In this document: piece after piece, positions 1-11,069 of the stretch
How positions within the stretch are numbered: position 1 is the first letter of the stretch
Layout of the letters: every line of letters starts with the position of its first letter
Assembly: GCA_905221605.1 (NCBI GenBank)
Contig: CAJNDS010002331.1
Location: forward strand, 325,001 to 389,000
Origin: Symbiodinium natans
Lineage: Eukaryota > Sar > Dinophyceae > Suessiales > Symbiodiniaceae
DNA: 64,000 nucleotides
Reading direction: 5' to 3'
Translations under genes and position numbers: made by a program
The notes under the pieces: model-generated
Seen by the model: the letters and a program-made list of their open reading frames with translations, nothing else
What the model was told of the DNA's origin: nothing
The model's database searches: none

Positions 1-440
1 TGCCCAGTTGCTGTGCTTCATCGAAGCTCCACATCCTTCAACCTGACGTCTGGGAAGCTGAGTCAAGCAACTATAGTTCCATGTCGCTGCAACTAACAAT
101 CTCCGGAACGCGTTATGTGCGTTATGTGCTGCTTCTACAATCTGACACTTCCAGCGATCAGTCACGTGCTCTTCCCGCAACTCTACCCCTGCCCACTACG
201 CGGCGTCGCTAATCAAGATTAGAGAGGCACCTACTGTAGCTCTGGCGGAGTCGACATGTCAAACCTCGGCGGAGTCGGCGGAGTCCTCGCAAATTGCAAT
301 TTACCAATAGAGTGCCGTGGAGTCCTCGGCTTTCCGGAATAACAAAACAATGTTTTTTATTCGGTAACACAGCGACTACCTCGTCGAATCGACCGGCCCA
401 CTGTGCTGCTTCTTGTCTTGATGGGTCTATCAGTTCAAGA
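1..440. other. unassigned sequence
   Basis: I see no convincing open frame or structured element. A short GGCGGAGTC-like motif recurs near 245-275. It is probably intergenic or repeat-derived DNA next to the repeat complex. Confidence 0.3.
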
Positions 441-775
441 GGGGGCTCAAGGGGACCTTAAGGGAGCAAGGGCGAAGCTTTGGAGAAAACCTTTTGAAGG
501 GACTTTAAAGGGGGCTTAAAAGGGGCTTAAGGGCCTGAGGAGGGCTTGGGGTGGGTTTGACCGTGTTTTGAAGGTGGTGGTGGTTTTGACCATGCTTTGA
601 CGGGGCTGGGATGGGTTTAACCATGTGGCTTTCGGGCGGGTTTGGGGTGGGCTTGGGCGGGTTTGACCATGCTATGAGGGGCTGGGTTGGGTTTGACCTC
701 TTTTGAAAGGGTTGGGGTGAGGGGGACCTTGACTGTGTTTTGAAGAGGCTGGGAAGGGAGCTTGATTTCCACGGC
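441..775. repeat. G-rich degenerate tandem repeat (GGGTTTGACC-type)
   Basis: Degenerate tandem units contain GGGTTTGACC and GGGCTTGG. The open frames on the minus strand are Pro-rich and low-complexity and look like by-products of the repeat. The reverse complement of the same motif, GGTCAAACCCACC, recurs at about 7930-8110, so the module is present on both sides of the 2.6-7.9 kb element in opposite orientation. Confidence 0.6.
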
Positions 776-1029
776 AAGTGCTAGGAGACCGAGTTCCTGC
801 ATCGGCTTACTGCGGGGGCACTCAAACGTGTCCTACGCTTCTTGTGTCTTTCTGGGGTCGGATTTGGCTTCACTTAAGGCACATTCTCCAAACCTCCAGC
901 AAAGGGCCTACCTTGTCCCAAATCAATAAGTGTTGTCGAAAATCCCCTTTTCCCAATGGCAATGTTGCAACACGTTGGTCATGTCAGACCGACCTTCGGC
1001 ATCCAACATTGCCATTGGGGGCTCGGGGG

Positions 1030-1115
1030 CACATGCAAGGGCTTGTGACCGGAGACAAGCATCCTTTTCCAGGCTCTTCAGGTTCCAAGTCCTTGCAATT
1101 TCAAGGTAGCTCTCA
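1030..1115 (+). repeat. 85-bp direct repeat, copy 1
   Basis: The stretch beginning CACATGCAAGGGCTTGTGAC and ending near GCAATTTCAAGGTAGCT recurs at 2541-2625 with few changes. The second copy lies just upstream of the left terminus of the TIR element at 2651. Confidence 0.7.
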
Positions 1116-1139
1116 AGGTCGGACTGCGCTGCTTACTGC

Positions 1140-1440
1140 GTTCTGCAGACCCTGCATGTAACACTGCAGCAACCTGCAGACCCTGCAGACCTGCAGCAAG
1201 CATGCGGAATCTGCAGCAAGCCTGCAGGCCCTGCAGCAGCCTGATGCAGCAAGCTTGCAGACCCCTGCAGCAAGCCTACAGCTGCAGGGTCTGTAGGCTG
1301 TCGGCAAGCCTGCAGACCCTGCAGCAGCCTGCAGGCCAGCAGCGCCTGCGGGCAACCTGCAGACCCTGCCGCACGCCGCCCCTACAGACCCTACAGCAAG
1401 CCTGCAAAACCTGCTGCCTGCCTCTCCCCCAGCCTGCATG
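1140..1440. repeat. CTGCAG-rich tandem repeat, copy 1
   Basis: Short degenerate units are built on CTGCAG (PstI site), for example CTGCAGACCCTGCAGCAAGC. All frames stay open because of the repeat and give Cys/Leu/Arg/Gln-rich peptides, so I do not call a gene. An inverted copy lies at 9095-9330. Confidence 0.75.
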
Positions 1441-1574
1441 GCTTCCAGTCTTCAATTACTTGGGCATTTTCCTGCATTCACACAGAGTCCATTTCCCCTT
1501 GTAAACACAAAGGCTTGAAGGCCCCAGAGTCTGCAGGAAGCTTGAAAGCCCCTGACCTGTAGAACTGCAAATTA

Positions 1575-2080
1575 AAAACCAGGTGTCACATGCTCCGCGC
1601 TGTAGGAAAAGCTGGATTTTTCCGCCAGTCTAATTTCATGAAAACTAGTACTACACGCTCCGCGCTGTGGGAAAAGCTGGATTTCGCCTCGGGTGTAATT
1701 TCATCAAAACTGGTACTACACGCTCCGCGCTGGGGAAAAACCACAGTGTACTAGTTTTTTCAAAACTTTAAGGTTCATGTAATGTTTCTACTTGGAATCA
1801 AGGTACTACACGCTGTTTTCCCGCATTTTTTGAATGCAGGACTCGTGTACAGGTCTGCTACACGCGCTTTCTCAAGGGTTATACGGTTTACCAGTCTTTC
1901 AAATACTCAAGTAAGGCCTCACAATCCCCTTCAAGGGCTCCAAAACCTCATCAGGACCTCCCAGAGCCTTTTTTCCAACTTTTGCGGGCTGCCCGTTGGA
2001 AAAACCGCTGAAAACGTGGTATCGCGCGGGTCCACATTCAGGACCGACAAACGACAAGAAACATAGGACGCATCAGAGTA
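1575..2080 (+). repeat. 500-bp dispersed module, copy 1
   Basis: The block starts AACCAGGTGTCACATGCTCC and holds about three tandem units of roughly 75 bp around ACACGCTCCGCGCTG. It is repeated in the same orientation at 8418-8875. The neighbouring CTGCAG and GGTCAAACCC modules are inverted between the two flanks, so the flanks are not simple mirror images. Confidence 0.75.
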
Positions 2081-2540
2081 CCCCCCAGTGGCAACCTGAA
2101 TTGGCGCCTTTATGAATAAGTGCAGGCCCACCACCGACCGCTTGCCACGCAGCGGTGCATTTTTATTCGGGAGCGGTCCTCACGTCGGGCAAAATTTCGG
2201 CGAGCTTCAAAAGTGTGTCTTCTCATCAGAAATCGCACAGTTTTTGGCCTTTATTTTGAGGCCAGAAATTGGGTCCCAAAACTGGGTCTGCCTGATTCGA
2301 AACTCTTAGAGAAGGTCCCATTTCGGGCTTCGCTTTGGGGCCCAAAAAAGGACCCCAGAATGGGCCGTGAAACGTGGCAAGTGTGCTTTCAATTTTGCGG
2401 AGACACGCAAAGCACGCACCACATGTTTGGGTCGGGCGCAAAGATTTTCAGCGGTCGCTTGAAACTGTTGGCAAATAGCGTTGAAACGGAACAGGTATTG
2501 CACATGACAGGCTGAATTGCAACTGCGGGGGCCCCGATCT

Positions 2541-2625
2541 TCACATGCAAGGGCTTGTGACCACAATCATCCTTTTCCAGGCTCTTCAGGTTCCAAATCC
2601 TTGCAATTTCAAGGTGGCTAAGTTG
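2541..2625 (+). repeat. 85-bp direct repeat, copy 2
   Basis: Near-identical to 1030-1115, in the same orientation, about 25 bp upstream of the first TIR of the triplicated element. Confidence 0.7.
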
Positions 2626-2650
2626 CCTCTCGCCCCCCTGAAGCTCCCCC

Positions 2651-5600
2651 TTACTGTGGAGGTCACTGGAGCTTCTCTGCCTTTTCGATCAATTTTGCTG
2701 CCCCTCATCTTGGTTTCAGATTCTCCAGGTTTTGGTGCAAGGCCTGAAGGCAGAAGAGGAGAAAGAAGGGTGCAGAGTCAACAAGAACACTTGAAGATGC
2801 AACATGTTTTTTTAAAATGGCTCGGTGGAAACTGCAGCTTGGAAAAGTTCAATGCTTTGAAACAAGTGTTTTTGAAAGCCTCTGACAGTGCCGTTTGGAC
2901 AGAAATCAACTGCAGGACGAGACGAGTTCAACCGTGGTGTTGATTCGTTAAGGTTGCGCGCGCCCAAGCCAAACCACTTGAAAATTGCAAAGTGTATTTC
3001 CAGAATGTGAATAAGTGCGAGCGAAGCGAGCGAAACACCAGAGTAAATTTAACAAATTTAACTGGTTAAGTGTTGATTTTGAAGTTTTTCAACATTTTTC
3101 GGAAACTTTAGAAATTTTGAAAATTCGTTGAATGGTGCTGAATCCAGGGAAGAATTGCAACACGCAACCAAAACGAAAGACAAAGAATTGAGGGCACCCC
3201 AGCCAGGAAAGCAGAGTTTCTTTTCTGTTCTTGAATTTGTGTTTGGCCATTTTGGAAATCAAAGACAAGAGAACCCAAAAGCTTTGCCAAAAAAATCGAA
3301 TGGAAGGAAAACGAGGCTAGGCGACTCTCAAGTCGGTCTGGCCATGATGAGAGGTTAGTGTAATATGTTTTTTTTTTTTTCAATGTTTTTTTTTTGAAAT
3401 TTGGAGAAATCGAGAAAACACTGGAATCCAGTCGTAAAACTTGGACAATGTTCTTTAGATTTATCAGCAGATTCATACACAGCAACACTTTTTGTTTTCT
3501 TCAGTTCAGATTGCCTTTGTCCGTCTGTGTGAGCAGATTTCTCTAGCTTTCAGAGAAAGAGAAACCGCCCAGAACCAAAACACAAACAGATCGTTTAGCA
3601 AGTGTTTTGGTAAGTGCTGCCAGCCTGCTAAGCTGTCGATTGACCAGAAAGACAGTGAAAAATCGCAATCGGAACTGAAAGATATTCATGAGAATGAGAA
3701 TGTGCGTGTTGTGGTTTCGGTGGCTTCAGTGTGCAAGGAAAGTGTCAGTGTGGGTAAGAGTGGTCAGGCATGGAGTCTTAGAAGTGACACCTTGCAGTGG
3801 TGTCTTTGTGTGTTTACCTGGGTTTTCGTTGTAAATGGGTGTGGTGTGTTGTGGTTTCGACGTTTTGTGGGTCAGAAAGTCGTGTGTGTCATGGAGTGTG
3901 GGTGTGTGATATTTTGTGGGTGCAAAGTGGCTTCGTGTGTTTGCGTGTGTCGGCTGGGTCTGTGGCTGTTCAAGTGTGGAAGTCGGGCGGTGAAAGGTGT
4001 GTGGATTTGGAGAGACAAAAAAGAGGGCAAGAAATCAACCCCAAAAAGGTAGGGAAGCCGAAGTGACCTCCAGTGCGAGCACAGTGCGAAAAAGAACAAT
4101 GCAAGACTGCTTTGTCTTGAATGCCAGCTAAAGACAAGTTTAGCAAGCCAAGAACACGCGTATCGACGGCGTTTTTTTGTTTTCCTTGATGCAAACAGTA
4201 TCGAACAGAAAAAATCTTGTTTGTCTGCAAGTTGATTTCAATTATTATTAAACTCAAATGGGTTCCAAAAAGCAGCTCAATTCTGGGCACCGAAAACGGG
4301 CCCTAGATTGGATTTCCTGTGTAAACATACAAGGCCACCCAGGTTGGAGCCTCAAATTTGGAACCCAAGTTTAGGAGCCATTTTTGGGCCCAGTTGCGGC
4401 GTTTTTTTCACACACACGGGAAGCCAGATCTGGCTTTCACAGCTTTTCGTGGCGAGTAAAACAAATAAGCCTCGCAGTCGGTTCCAGTCTAAATCTTGTG
4501 TCAGTCTTCCCCCAAAATTAGAACAGCAGGCAGCAAGGCGGCAAAGTGTGAACTTGTTTGGAACCGGAACTCTCTCTAACTGTGGAGGTCACTGGAGCTT
4601 CCCTACCTTTTCGATCAATTTTGCTGCCCCTCATCTTGGTTTCAGATTCTCCAGGTTTTGGTGCAAGGCCTGAAGGCAGAAGAGGAGAAAGAAGGGTGCA
4701 GAGTCAACAAGAACACTTGAAGATGCAACATGTTTTTTTAAAATGGCTCGGTGGAAACTGCAGCTTGGAAAAGTTCAATGCTTTGAAACAAGTGTTTTTG
4801 AAAGCCTCTGACAGTGCCGTTTGGACAGAAATCAACTGCAGGACGAGACGAGTTCAACCGTGGTGTTGATTCGTTAAGGTTGCGCGCGACGCCCAAGCCA
4901 AACCACTTGAAAATTGCAAAGTGTATTTCCAGAATGTGAATAAGTGCGAGCGAAGCGAGCGAAACACCAGAGTAAATTTAACAAATTTAACTGATTAAGT
5001 GTTGATTTTGAAGTTTTTCAACATTTTTCGGAAACTTTAGAAATTTTGAAAATTCGTTGAATGGTGCTGAATCCAGGGAAGAATTGCAACACGCAACCAA
5101 AACGAAAGACAAAGAATTGAGGGCACCCCAGCCAGGAAAGCAGAGTTTCTTTTCTGTCCTTGAATTTGTGTTTGGCCATTTTGGAAATCAAAGACAAGAG
5201 AACCCCAAAGCTTTGTCAAAAAAATCGAATGGAAGGAAAACGAGGCTAGGCGACTCTCAAGTCGGTCTGGCCATGATGAGAGGTTAGTGTAATATGTTTT
5301 TTTTTTTTTCAATGTTTTTTTTTGAAATTTGGAGAAATCGAGAAAACACTGGAATCCAGTCGTAAAACTTGGACAATGTTCTTTAGATTTATCAGCAGAT
5401 TCATACACAGCAACACTTTTTGTTTTCTTCAGTTCAGATTGCCTTTGTCCGTCTGTGTGAGCAGATTTCTCTAGCTTTCAGAGAGAGAGAAACCGCCCAG
5501 AACCAAAACACAAACAGATCGTTTAGCAAGTGTTTTGGTAAGTGCTGCTAGCCTGCTAAGCTGTCGATTGACCAGAAAGACAGTGAAAAATCGCAATCGG

Positions 5601-7919
5601 AACTGAAAGATATTCATGAGAATGAGAATGTGCGTGTTGTGGTTTCGGTGGCTTCAGTGTGCAAGGAAAGTGTCAGTGTGGGTAAGAGTGGTCAGGCATG
5701 GAGTCTTAGAAGTGACACCTTGCAGTGGTGTCTTTGTGTGTTCACCTGGGTTTTCGTTGTAAATGGGTGTGGTGTGTTGTGGTTTCGACGTTTTGTGGGT
5801 CAGAAAGTCGTGTGTGTCATGGAGTGTGGGTGTGTGATATTTTGTGGGTGCAAAGTGGCTTCGTGTGTTTGCGTGTGTCGGCTGGGTCTGTGGCTGTTCA
5901 AGTGTGGAAGTCGGGCGGTGAAAGGTGTGTGGATTTGGAGAGACAAAAAAGAGGGCAAGAAATCAACCCCAAAAAGGTAGGGAAGCCGAAGTGACCTCCA
6001 CAGTGCGAGCACAGTGCGAAAAAGAACAATGCAAGACTGCTTTGTCTTGAATGCCAGCTAAAGACAAGTTTAGCAAGCCAAGAACACGCGTATCGACGGC
6101 GTTTTTTTGTTTTCCTTGATGCAAACAGTATCGAATAGAAAAAATCTTGTTTGTCTGTAAGTTGATTTCAATTATTATTGAACTCAAATGGGTTCCAAAA
6201 AGCAGCTCAATTCTGGGCACCGAAAACGGGCCCTAGATTTTGGATTTCCTGTGTAAACATACAAGGCCACCCAGGTTGGAGCCTCAAATTTGGAACCCAA
6301 GTTTAGGAGCCATTTTTGGGCCCAGTTGCGGCGTTTTTTTCACACACGGGAAGCCAGATCTGGCTTTCACAGCTTTTCGTGGCGAGTAAAACAAATAAGC
6401 CTCTCAGTCGGTTCCAGTCTAAGTCTTGTGTCAGTCTTCCCCCAAAATTAGAACAGCAGGCAGCAAGGCGGCAAAGTGTGAACTTGTTTGGAACCGGAAC
6501 TCTCTCTAACTGTGGAGGTCACTGGAGCTTCCCTACCTTTTCGATAAATTTTGCTGCCCCTCATCTTGGTTTCAGATTCTCCAGGTTTTGGTGCAAGGCC
6601 TGAAGGCAGAAGAGGAGAAAGAAGGGTGCAGAGTCAACAAGAACACTTGAAGATGCAACATGTTTTTTTAAAATGGCTCGGTGGAAACTGCAGCTTGGAA
6701 AAGTTCAATGCTTTGAAACAAGTGTTTTTGAAAGCCTCTGACAGTGCCGTTTGGACAGAAATCAACTGCAGGACGAGACGAGTTCAACCGTGGTGTTGAT
6801 TCGTTAAGGTTGCGCGCGACGCCCAAGCCAAACCACTTGAAAATTGCAAAGTGTATTTCCAGAATGTGAATAAGTGCGAGCGAAGCGAGCGAAACACCAG
6901 AGTAAATTTAACAAATTTAACTGATTAAGTGTTGATTTTGAAGTTTTTCAACATTTTTCGGAAACTTTAGAAATTTTGAAAATTCGTTGAATGGTGCTGA
7001 ATCCAGGGAAGAATTGCAACACGCAACCAAAACGAAAGACAAAGAATTGAGGGCACCCCAGCCAGGAAAGCAGAGTTTCTTTTCTGTCCTTGAATTTGTG
7101 TTTGGCCATTTTGGAAATCAAAGACATGAGAACCCCAAAGCTTTGTCAAAAAAATCGAATGGAAGGAAAACGAGGCTAGGCGACTCTCAAGTCGGTCTGG
7201 CCATGATGAGAGGTTAGTGTAATATGTTTTTTTTTCAATGTTTTTTTTTGAACTTTGGAGAAATCGAGAAAACACTGGAATCCAGTCGTAAAACTTGGAC
7301 AATGTTCTTTAGATTTAGCAGCAGATTCATACACAGCAACATTTTTTGTTTTCTTCAGTTCAAATTGCCTTTTCTCTAGCTTTCAGAGAGAGAGTTCCGA
7401 GAAACCGCCCAGAACCAAAACACAAACAGATCGTTTAGCAAGTGTTTTGGTGAGTGCTGCTAGCCTGCTAAGCTGTCGATTGACCAGAAAGACAGTGAAA
7501 AAATCGCAATCGGAACTGAAAGATGTTCATGAGAATGAGAATGTGCGTGTTGTGGTTTCGGTGGCTTCAGTGTGCAAGAAAAGTGTCAGTGTGGGTAAGA
7601 GTGGTCAGGCATGGAGTCTTAGAAGTGACACCTTGCAGTGGTGTCTTTGTGTGTTCACCTGGGTTTCGTTGTAAATGGGTGTGGTGTGTTGTGGTTTCGA
7701 CGTTTTGTGGGTCAGAAAGTCGTGTGTGTCATGGAGTGTGGGTGTGTGATATTTTGTGGGTGCAAAGTGGCTTCGTGTGTTTGCGTGTGTCGGCTGGGTT
7801 CTGCTGGCTGTTCAAGTGTGAAAGTCGGGTGGTGAAAGGTGTGTGGATTTGGAGAGACAAAAAGAGGGCAAGAAATCAACCCCAAAAAGGTAGGGAAGCC
7901 GAAGTGACCTCCACAGTAA
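2651..7919. mobile_element. triplicated TIR element array (period about 1.93 kb)
   Basis: Three copies of a 1.41-1.43 kb unit lie at about 2651-4074, 4577-6004 and 6507-7919. Each is bounded by inverted termini of about 33 bp. The left end reads ACTGTGGAGGTCACT then GCTTCCCTACCTTTT, and the right end is its complement with a four-base mismatch block. Copies are separated by a conserved spacer of about 500 bp, so the amplified unit is element plus spacer. Copies differ by scattered substitutions, small indels and T-run length. No long conserved frame resembles a transposase. The 76-codon frame starting at 3128, 5057 and 6987 is intact in all three but has no recognised domain. Most likely this is a non-autonomous DNA element amplified by unequal exchange. 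I find no clear target-site duplication at the outer ends. Confidence 0.75.
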
Positions 7920-7929
7920 GTCTCCCACC

Positions 7930-8110
7930 CGCATCCCTTCTAAACAGGTCCAACCCACCCCGAGTCCTTTCAAAACACTGTCAAACCCACCCCAGTCCAT
8001 TCCAAGCTGGTCAAACTGTCAAACTCAGCCAAACCCACCCGAACCTTCCCCAAACCCACCTGCTGTTCTTAGTCCCTTCAAAAACATGGTCAAACCCACT
8101 CCAAACCCAC
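7930..8110. repeat. C-rich GGTCAAACCCACC repeat
   Basis: Reverse-complement counterpart of the module at 441-775. It begins immediately after the right terminus of the third TIR copy. The open frame across it joins the element end to Pro-rich low-complexity sequence and is probably not a gene. Confidence 0.6.
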
Positions 8111-8417
8111 GTGCACAACCCTGTCGCTGGAGACGCCCTTCCAAAATCTTCTTCTGTGGCGCATGGCAACTCAAATCCGGGCCTGCAACACACTTAAATA
8201 AACTTTTCTTCAGAAAAAACCAACAAAGTTGTAGCTGGCAGGCCAGCAGCATTGCCAGGACAAAGTCCAAGTTAAGGGAAAGTCGGGCAACCCCGCTTTC
8301 AGCCTATAAAACACAAGCAATTCTGGCTTTGCCAGAACGGGTCTCCACAGTACTGCGCTACTGACACATATTGCTGACACTGCAAGTTCCTGCCTTGTAG
8401 ATCAGTTTTGCTTTGAA

Positions 8418-8875
8418 AAAACCAGGTGTCACATGCTCCGCGCTGTAGGAAAAGCTGGATTTTTTCCGCCAGTCTAATTTTATGAAAACTAGAACTACAC
8501 GCTCCACGCTGTGGGAAAAGCTGGATTTTGCCTTGAGTGTAATTTCATTCAAACTCGTACTACACGCTCCGCGCTGGGGAAAAACCACAGTGTACTGCAT
8601 GAATGCATAGTTTTTTTTTATAAAAATTTCAGGCATGTGATGTTTCCACTTGGAATTCAGGTACACGCTGTTTTCCCGCATTTTTTGAGTGTAAGTACTT
8701 GTGTACAGGTCTGCTGCACGCGCTTTCTCAACGGTTATACGGTTTACCAGTCTTTCAAATACTTAAGTAAGGCCTCACAATCCCCTTCAAGGGCTTGCTG
8801 AAAAACGTGGTATCGCGCGGGTCCATTCAGGACCGACAAACGACGAGAAACATAGAACGCATCAGAGTCCCCCCA
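8418..8875 (+). repeat. 500-bp dispersed module, copy 2
   Basis: Direct copy of 1575-2080 with a few deletions. The shared end includes ATACGGTTTACCAGTCTTTC and GTGGTATCGCGCGGGTCC. Confidence 0.75.
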
Positions 8876-9094
8876 GTAACCTGCTTGAGAACACAGCCAA
8901 GGTCACTTTTCTGGAGGCCCTCACCCCCGTGGAGTCTTAGCAAAACGGGGCGAGCGAACGGCGGAGTCAGCAGTTAGAGACTTTTAACACTGTTTTCAGC
9001 CTTTCTTTTTTTTTCTCTTCCTTTACCAAAATACTGGAGAATCTGTTAACAAGGCGTTGCAGTTCTCCAGGTCAGGGGCTTTCAAGCTTCCTGC

Positions 9095-9330
9095 AGACTT
9101 ACTGGAAGCCATAGGCTGGGAGAGAGGCAGACAGCAGGTTTTGCAGACTTGCTGTCGAGTCTGCAGGGCGGCGTGCGGCAGAGTCTGCAGGTTGCCCGCA
9201 GGCGCTGCTGGCCTGCAGGCTGCTGCAGGGTCTGCAGGCTTGCCGACCAGCCTGCAGAGTCTGTGGGCTTGCTGCAGGGGTCTGCAAGCTTGCTGCATTA
9301 GGCTGCTGCAGGGCCTGCAGAGCGTTTATT
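9095..9330. repeat. CTGCAG-rich tandem repeat, inverted copy
   Basis: Reverse-complement counterpart of 1140-1440: the + strand here reads like the minus strand there. Confidence 0.75.
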
Positions 9331-9331
9331 C

Positions 9332-9840
9332 TAAATTCCACCCCGCTCGAATTTTTGTTAAATTCATTTTTTGAAACCAGAGAAGTGAGACTCTAAACAT
9401 CATTTCCCTTTACGAAGAGAAAGAAGGGAATGTATTCTAAATTCCAGCCCCTCGAATCTTGTTATCTTTTTTGTATTTGGTTTTGGATTTCATGATTATT
9501 CGAAACCAGAGAAGTGAGACTCTAAACATACATTTCCCTTTACGAAGAGAAAGAAGGGAATGTATTCTAAATTCCACCCCCCTCGAATCTTGTTATGTTT
9601 TTTGTACTTGTTTTTGGATTTCATTTTCGAACCAGAGAAGTGAGACTCTAAGCATTCATTCCCTTTACGAAGAGAAAGAAGGGAATGTATTCTAAATTCC
9701 ACCCCCTCGAATCTTGTTTTGTTTTTTGGAGTTCATTCTTCGAAACCAGAGAAGTGAGACTCTTTTTCAAGGGGAGCTTCAGGGCAATTCCACCCTGCTC
9801 GCTTCTTGTTTTGTTTTTTGTGTTCATTACTCGAGTTTCT
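9332..9840 (+). repeat. five-unit tandem repeat (about 105-130 bp)
   Basis: Units begin near 9332, 9436, 9568, 9693 and 9787 with CTAAATTCCACCCC and contain AACCAGAGAAGTGAGACTCT and TTTACGAAGAGAAAGAAGGG. The last unit is diverged and truncated. Frames through it are repeat by-products. Confidence 0.8.
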
Positions 9841-9856
9841 AGGAGTAGAGAGTTCA

Positions 9857-10018
9857 TAGCAGTGATGTGGCGCGAGGCTAAGCCGAGAACCCCATGTTTT
9901 GTTTCAAAGATGATTCATATGCTTCCACGCGAGCTTGTTCGGCAGAAAAGAAGCGGGGGGGTTGGGGGGCGCGCAGCCCCCCCCCATTTGCATAGCAGTG
10001 ACGTGGCGCGGGCTAATT
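9857..10018 (+). repeat. short direct repeat flanking a G/C hairpin
   Basis: CATAGCAGTGATGTGGCGCG near 9857 recurs with one change near 9991. Between the copies, 9955-9985 has a G-run facing a C-run (GGGGGG, GCGCGC, CCCCCC), which should fold as a strong hairpin. Confidence 0.5.
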
Positions 10019-10061
10019 GGCCGTTTCAAACCGCCTCCCTGTCGGTGCTTGGTGAGTTGGT

Positions 10062-10349
10062 GTGTTTCGCACGGCTCCGTGTGAAAACTACCCTTGGTGG
10101 TGCGTCCTCTTCCATTTTTGCGTTTTCTTGCTCAATGCGCTGACAGGCAACTGCCCCTGGCAAGGGCCCGCCGAAGTGCACCCAGAAAGTGCAATGGGGG
10201 GAAGGGTCAAACTTTTGTTCGGATCTATTGCCAAGCGCCAATTGGACTCCCGCTGCATCGCTCACCGCAAAGAAGAGATCAGCAATATGCTGCGCGGCTG
10301 GCAGAAAGCCGTAGCCGATGATGGATTCCTGCAGGCGCTCCAATCGTAG
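10062..10349 (+). CDS. hypothetical protein, possible small ORF or exon
   Basis: A 95-codon frame ends in TAG. Its C-terminal half, from about residue 45 (AMGGRVKLLFGSIAKR) to the end (GWQKAVADDGFLQALQS), is compositionally ordinary and hydrophilic with helical character, unlike the nearby repeat frames. I recognise no domain. The N-terminal half is Cys/Trp-rich and may not be coding; an acceptor inside the frame could start an exon. It could be the last exon of an unseen gene. Confidence 0.3.
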   Translation: MFRTAPCENYPWWCVLFHFCVFLLNALTGNCPWQGPAEVHPESAMGGRVKLLFGSIAKRQLDSRCIAHRKEEISNMLRGWQKAVADDGFLQALQS

Positions 10350-10853
10350 TGTGGGTTGCTGCCCAGTGCGGAAGCAGGTAACAGCAGGTATTAATGATTG
10401 GGGTGTGGATCAGGAGGAAGGAGGCGGGGAAAGTCTCTGGGAGAAAGCTGATTGGGATACCCAGCAGCTGCTCTCCGGGTCAGCTAGATTATGTGGCAGA
10501 TCGCCAAGGAATTCTTCATAACAGCGATATGCCTGCAGCTGCTGTTCCGGAGTAGTGAGGTGGGAAGAGTCTTTTAGGACCAAGTATGCGAAGAGTGACT
10601 CGATCTCCCACCGGCCTATCTTCCTCCAGCGCCTTCCATAAGAGGCTAGATGTGCGGCTCTGTCCTTTCCCCCTTCACTTTCAGCATGGTGCAGTGTGCA
10701 CTGAACTCAGCATGTGCACGATCGCTGGGAGCCTCGGCTGAGGGGCGAGTGCGAGCAGGTAGAGCATCCATGTTGACTAGGTAGCGTGTCAGTGCCAGTG
10801 CAGCTGTGTAGATTCACTTTGGATGTTTCAGTTTTGCAATTCGAACGAAGGCC

Positions 10854-10868
10854 AAATTTTGGCTCAAG
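10854..10868 (+). promoter_or_regulatory. possible relict dinoflagellate spliced-leader tail
   Basis: The site reads ATTTTGGCTCAAG (10856-10868), identical to the last 13 bases of the dinoflagellate spliced leader as I remember it. It is preceded by CCAA, close to the CC that remains after the leader's internal AG acceptor is reused. Relict leaders mark genes re-integrated from trans-spliced cDNA. I find no convincing gene directly downstream, so chance or a decayed retrocopy are alternatives. Confidence 0.35.
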
Positions 10869-11069
10869 TATGGAGCTAGACTTGTGCCTTTGCGCACGGT
10901 AGTTTCGTGCAGTAGCTTCAAGGTTGCTGTTCACTGAGAGTTTGGACCCACGAAGTGAAAAGCAGCGTGGCCGCCTGTGTTTGCTTCTGGTTGTTGCAAG
11001 ACCAGGTTGGTCGACTTCACACAGGTTTTCATGAAAAAAAATGTTAAGAACCCATGACAAAATCAATCT

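Noticed and set aside
1113-1504. Cys-rich ORFs on both strands at the CTGCAG repeat
   Set aside because: All frames are open owing to the repeat, and the inverted copy shows the same on the other strand.
3128-7217. 76-codon frame kept in all three TIR copies as a gene
   Set aside because: The copies are nearly identical in DNA, so conservation of the frame is uninformative; no known domain.
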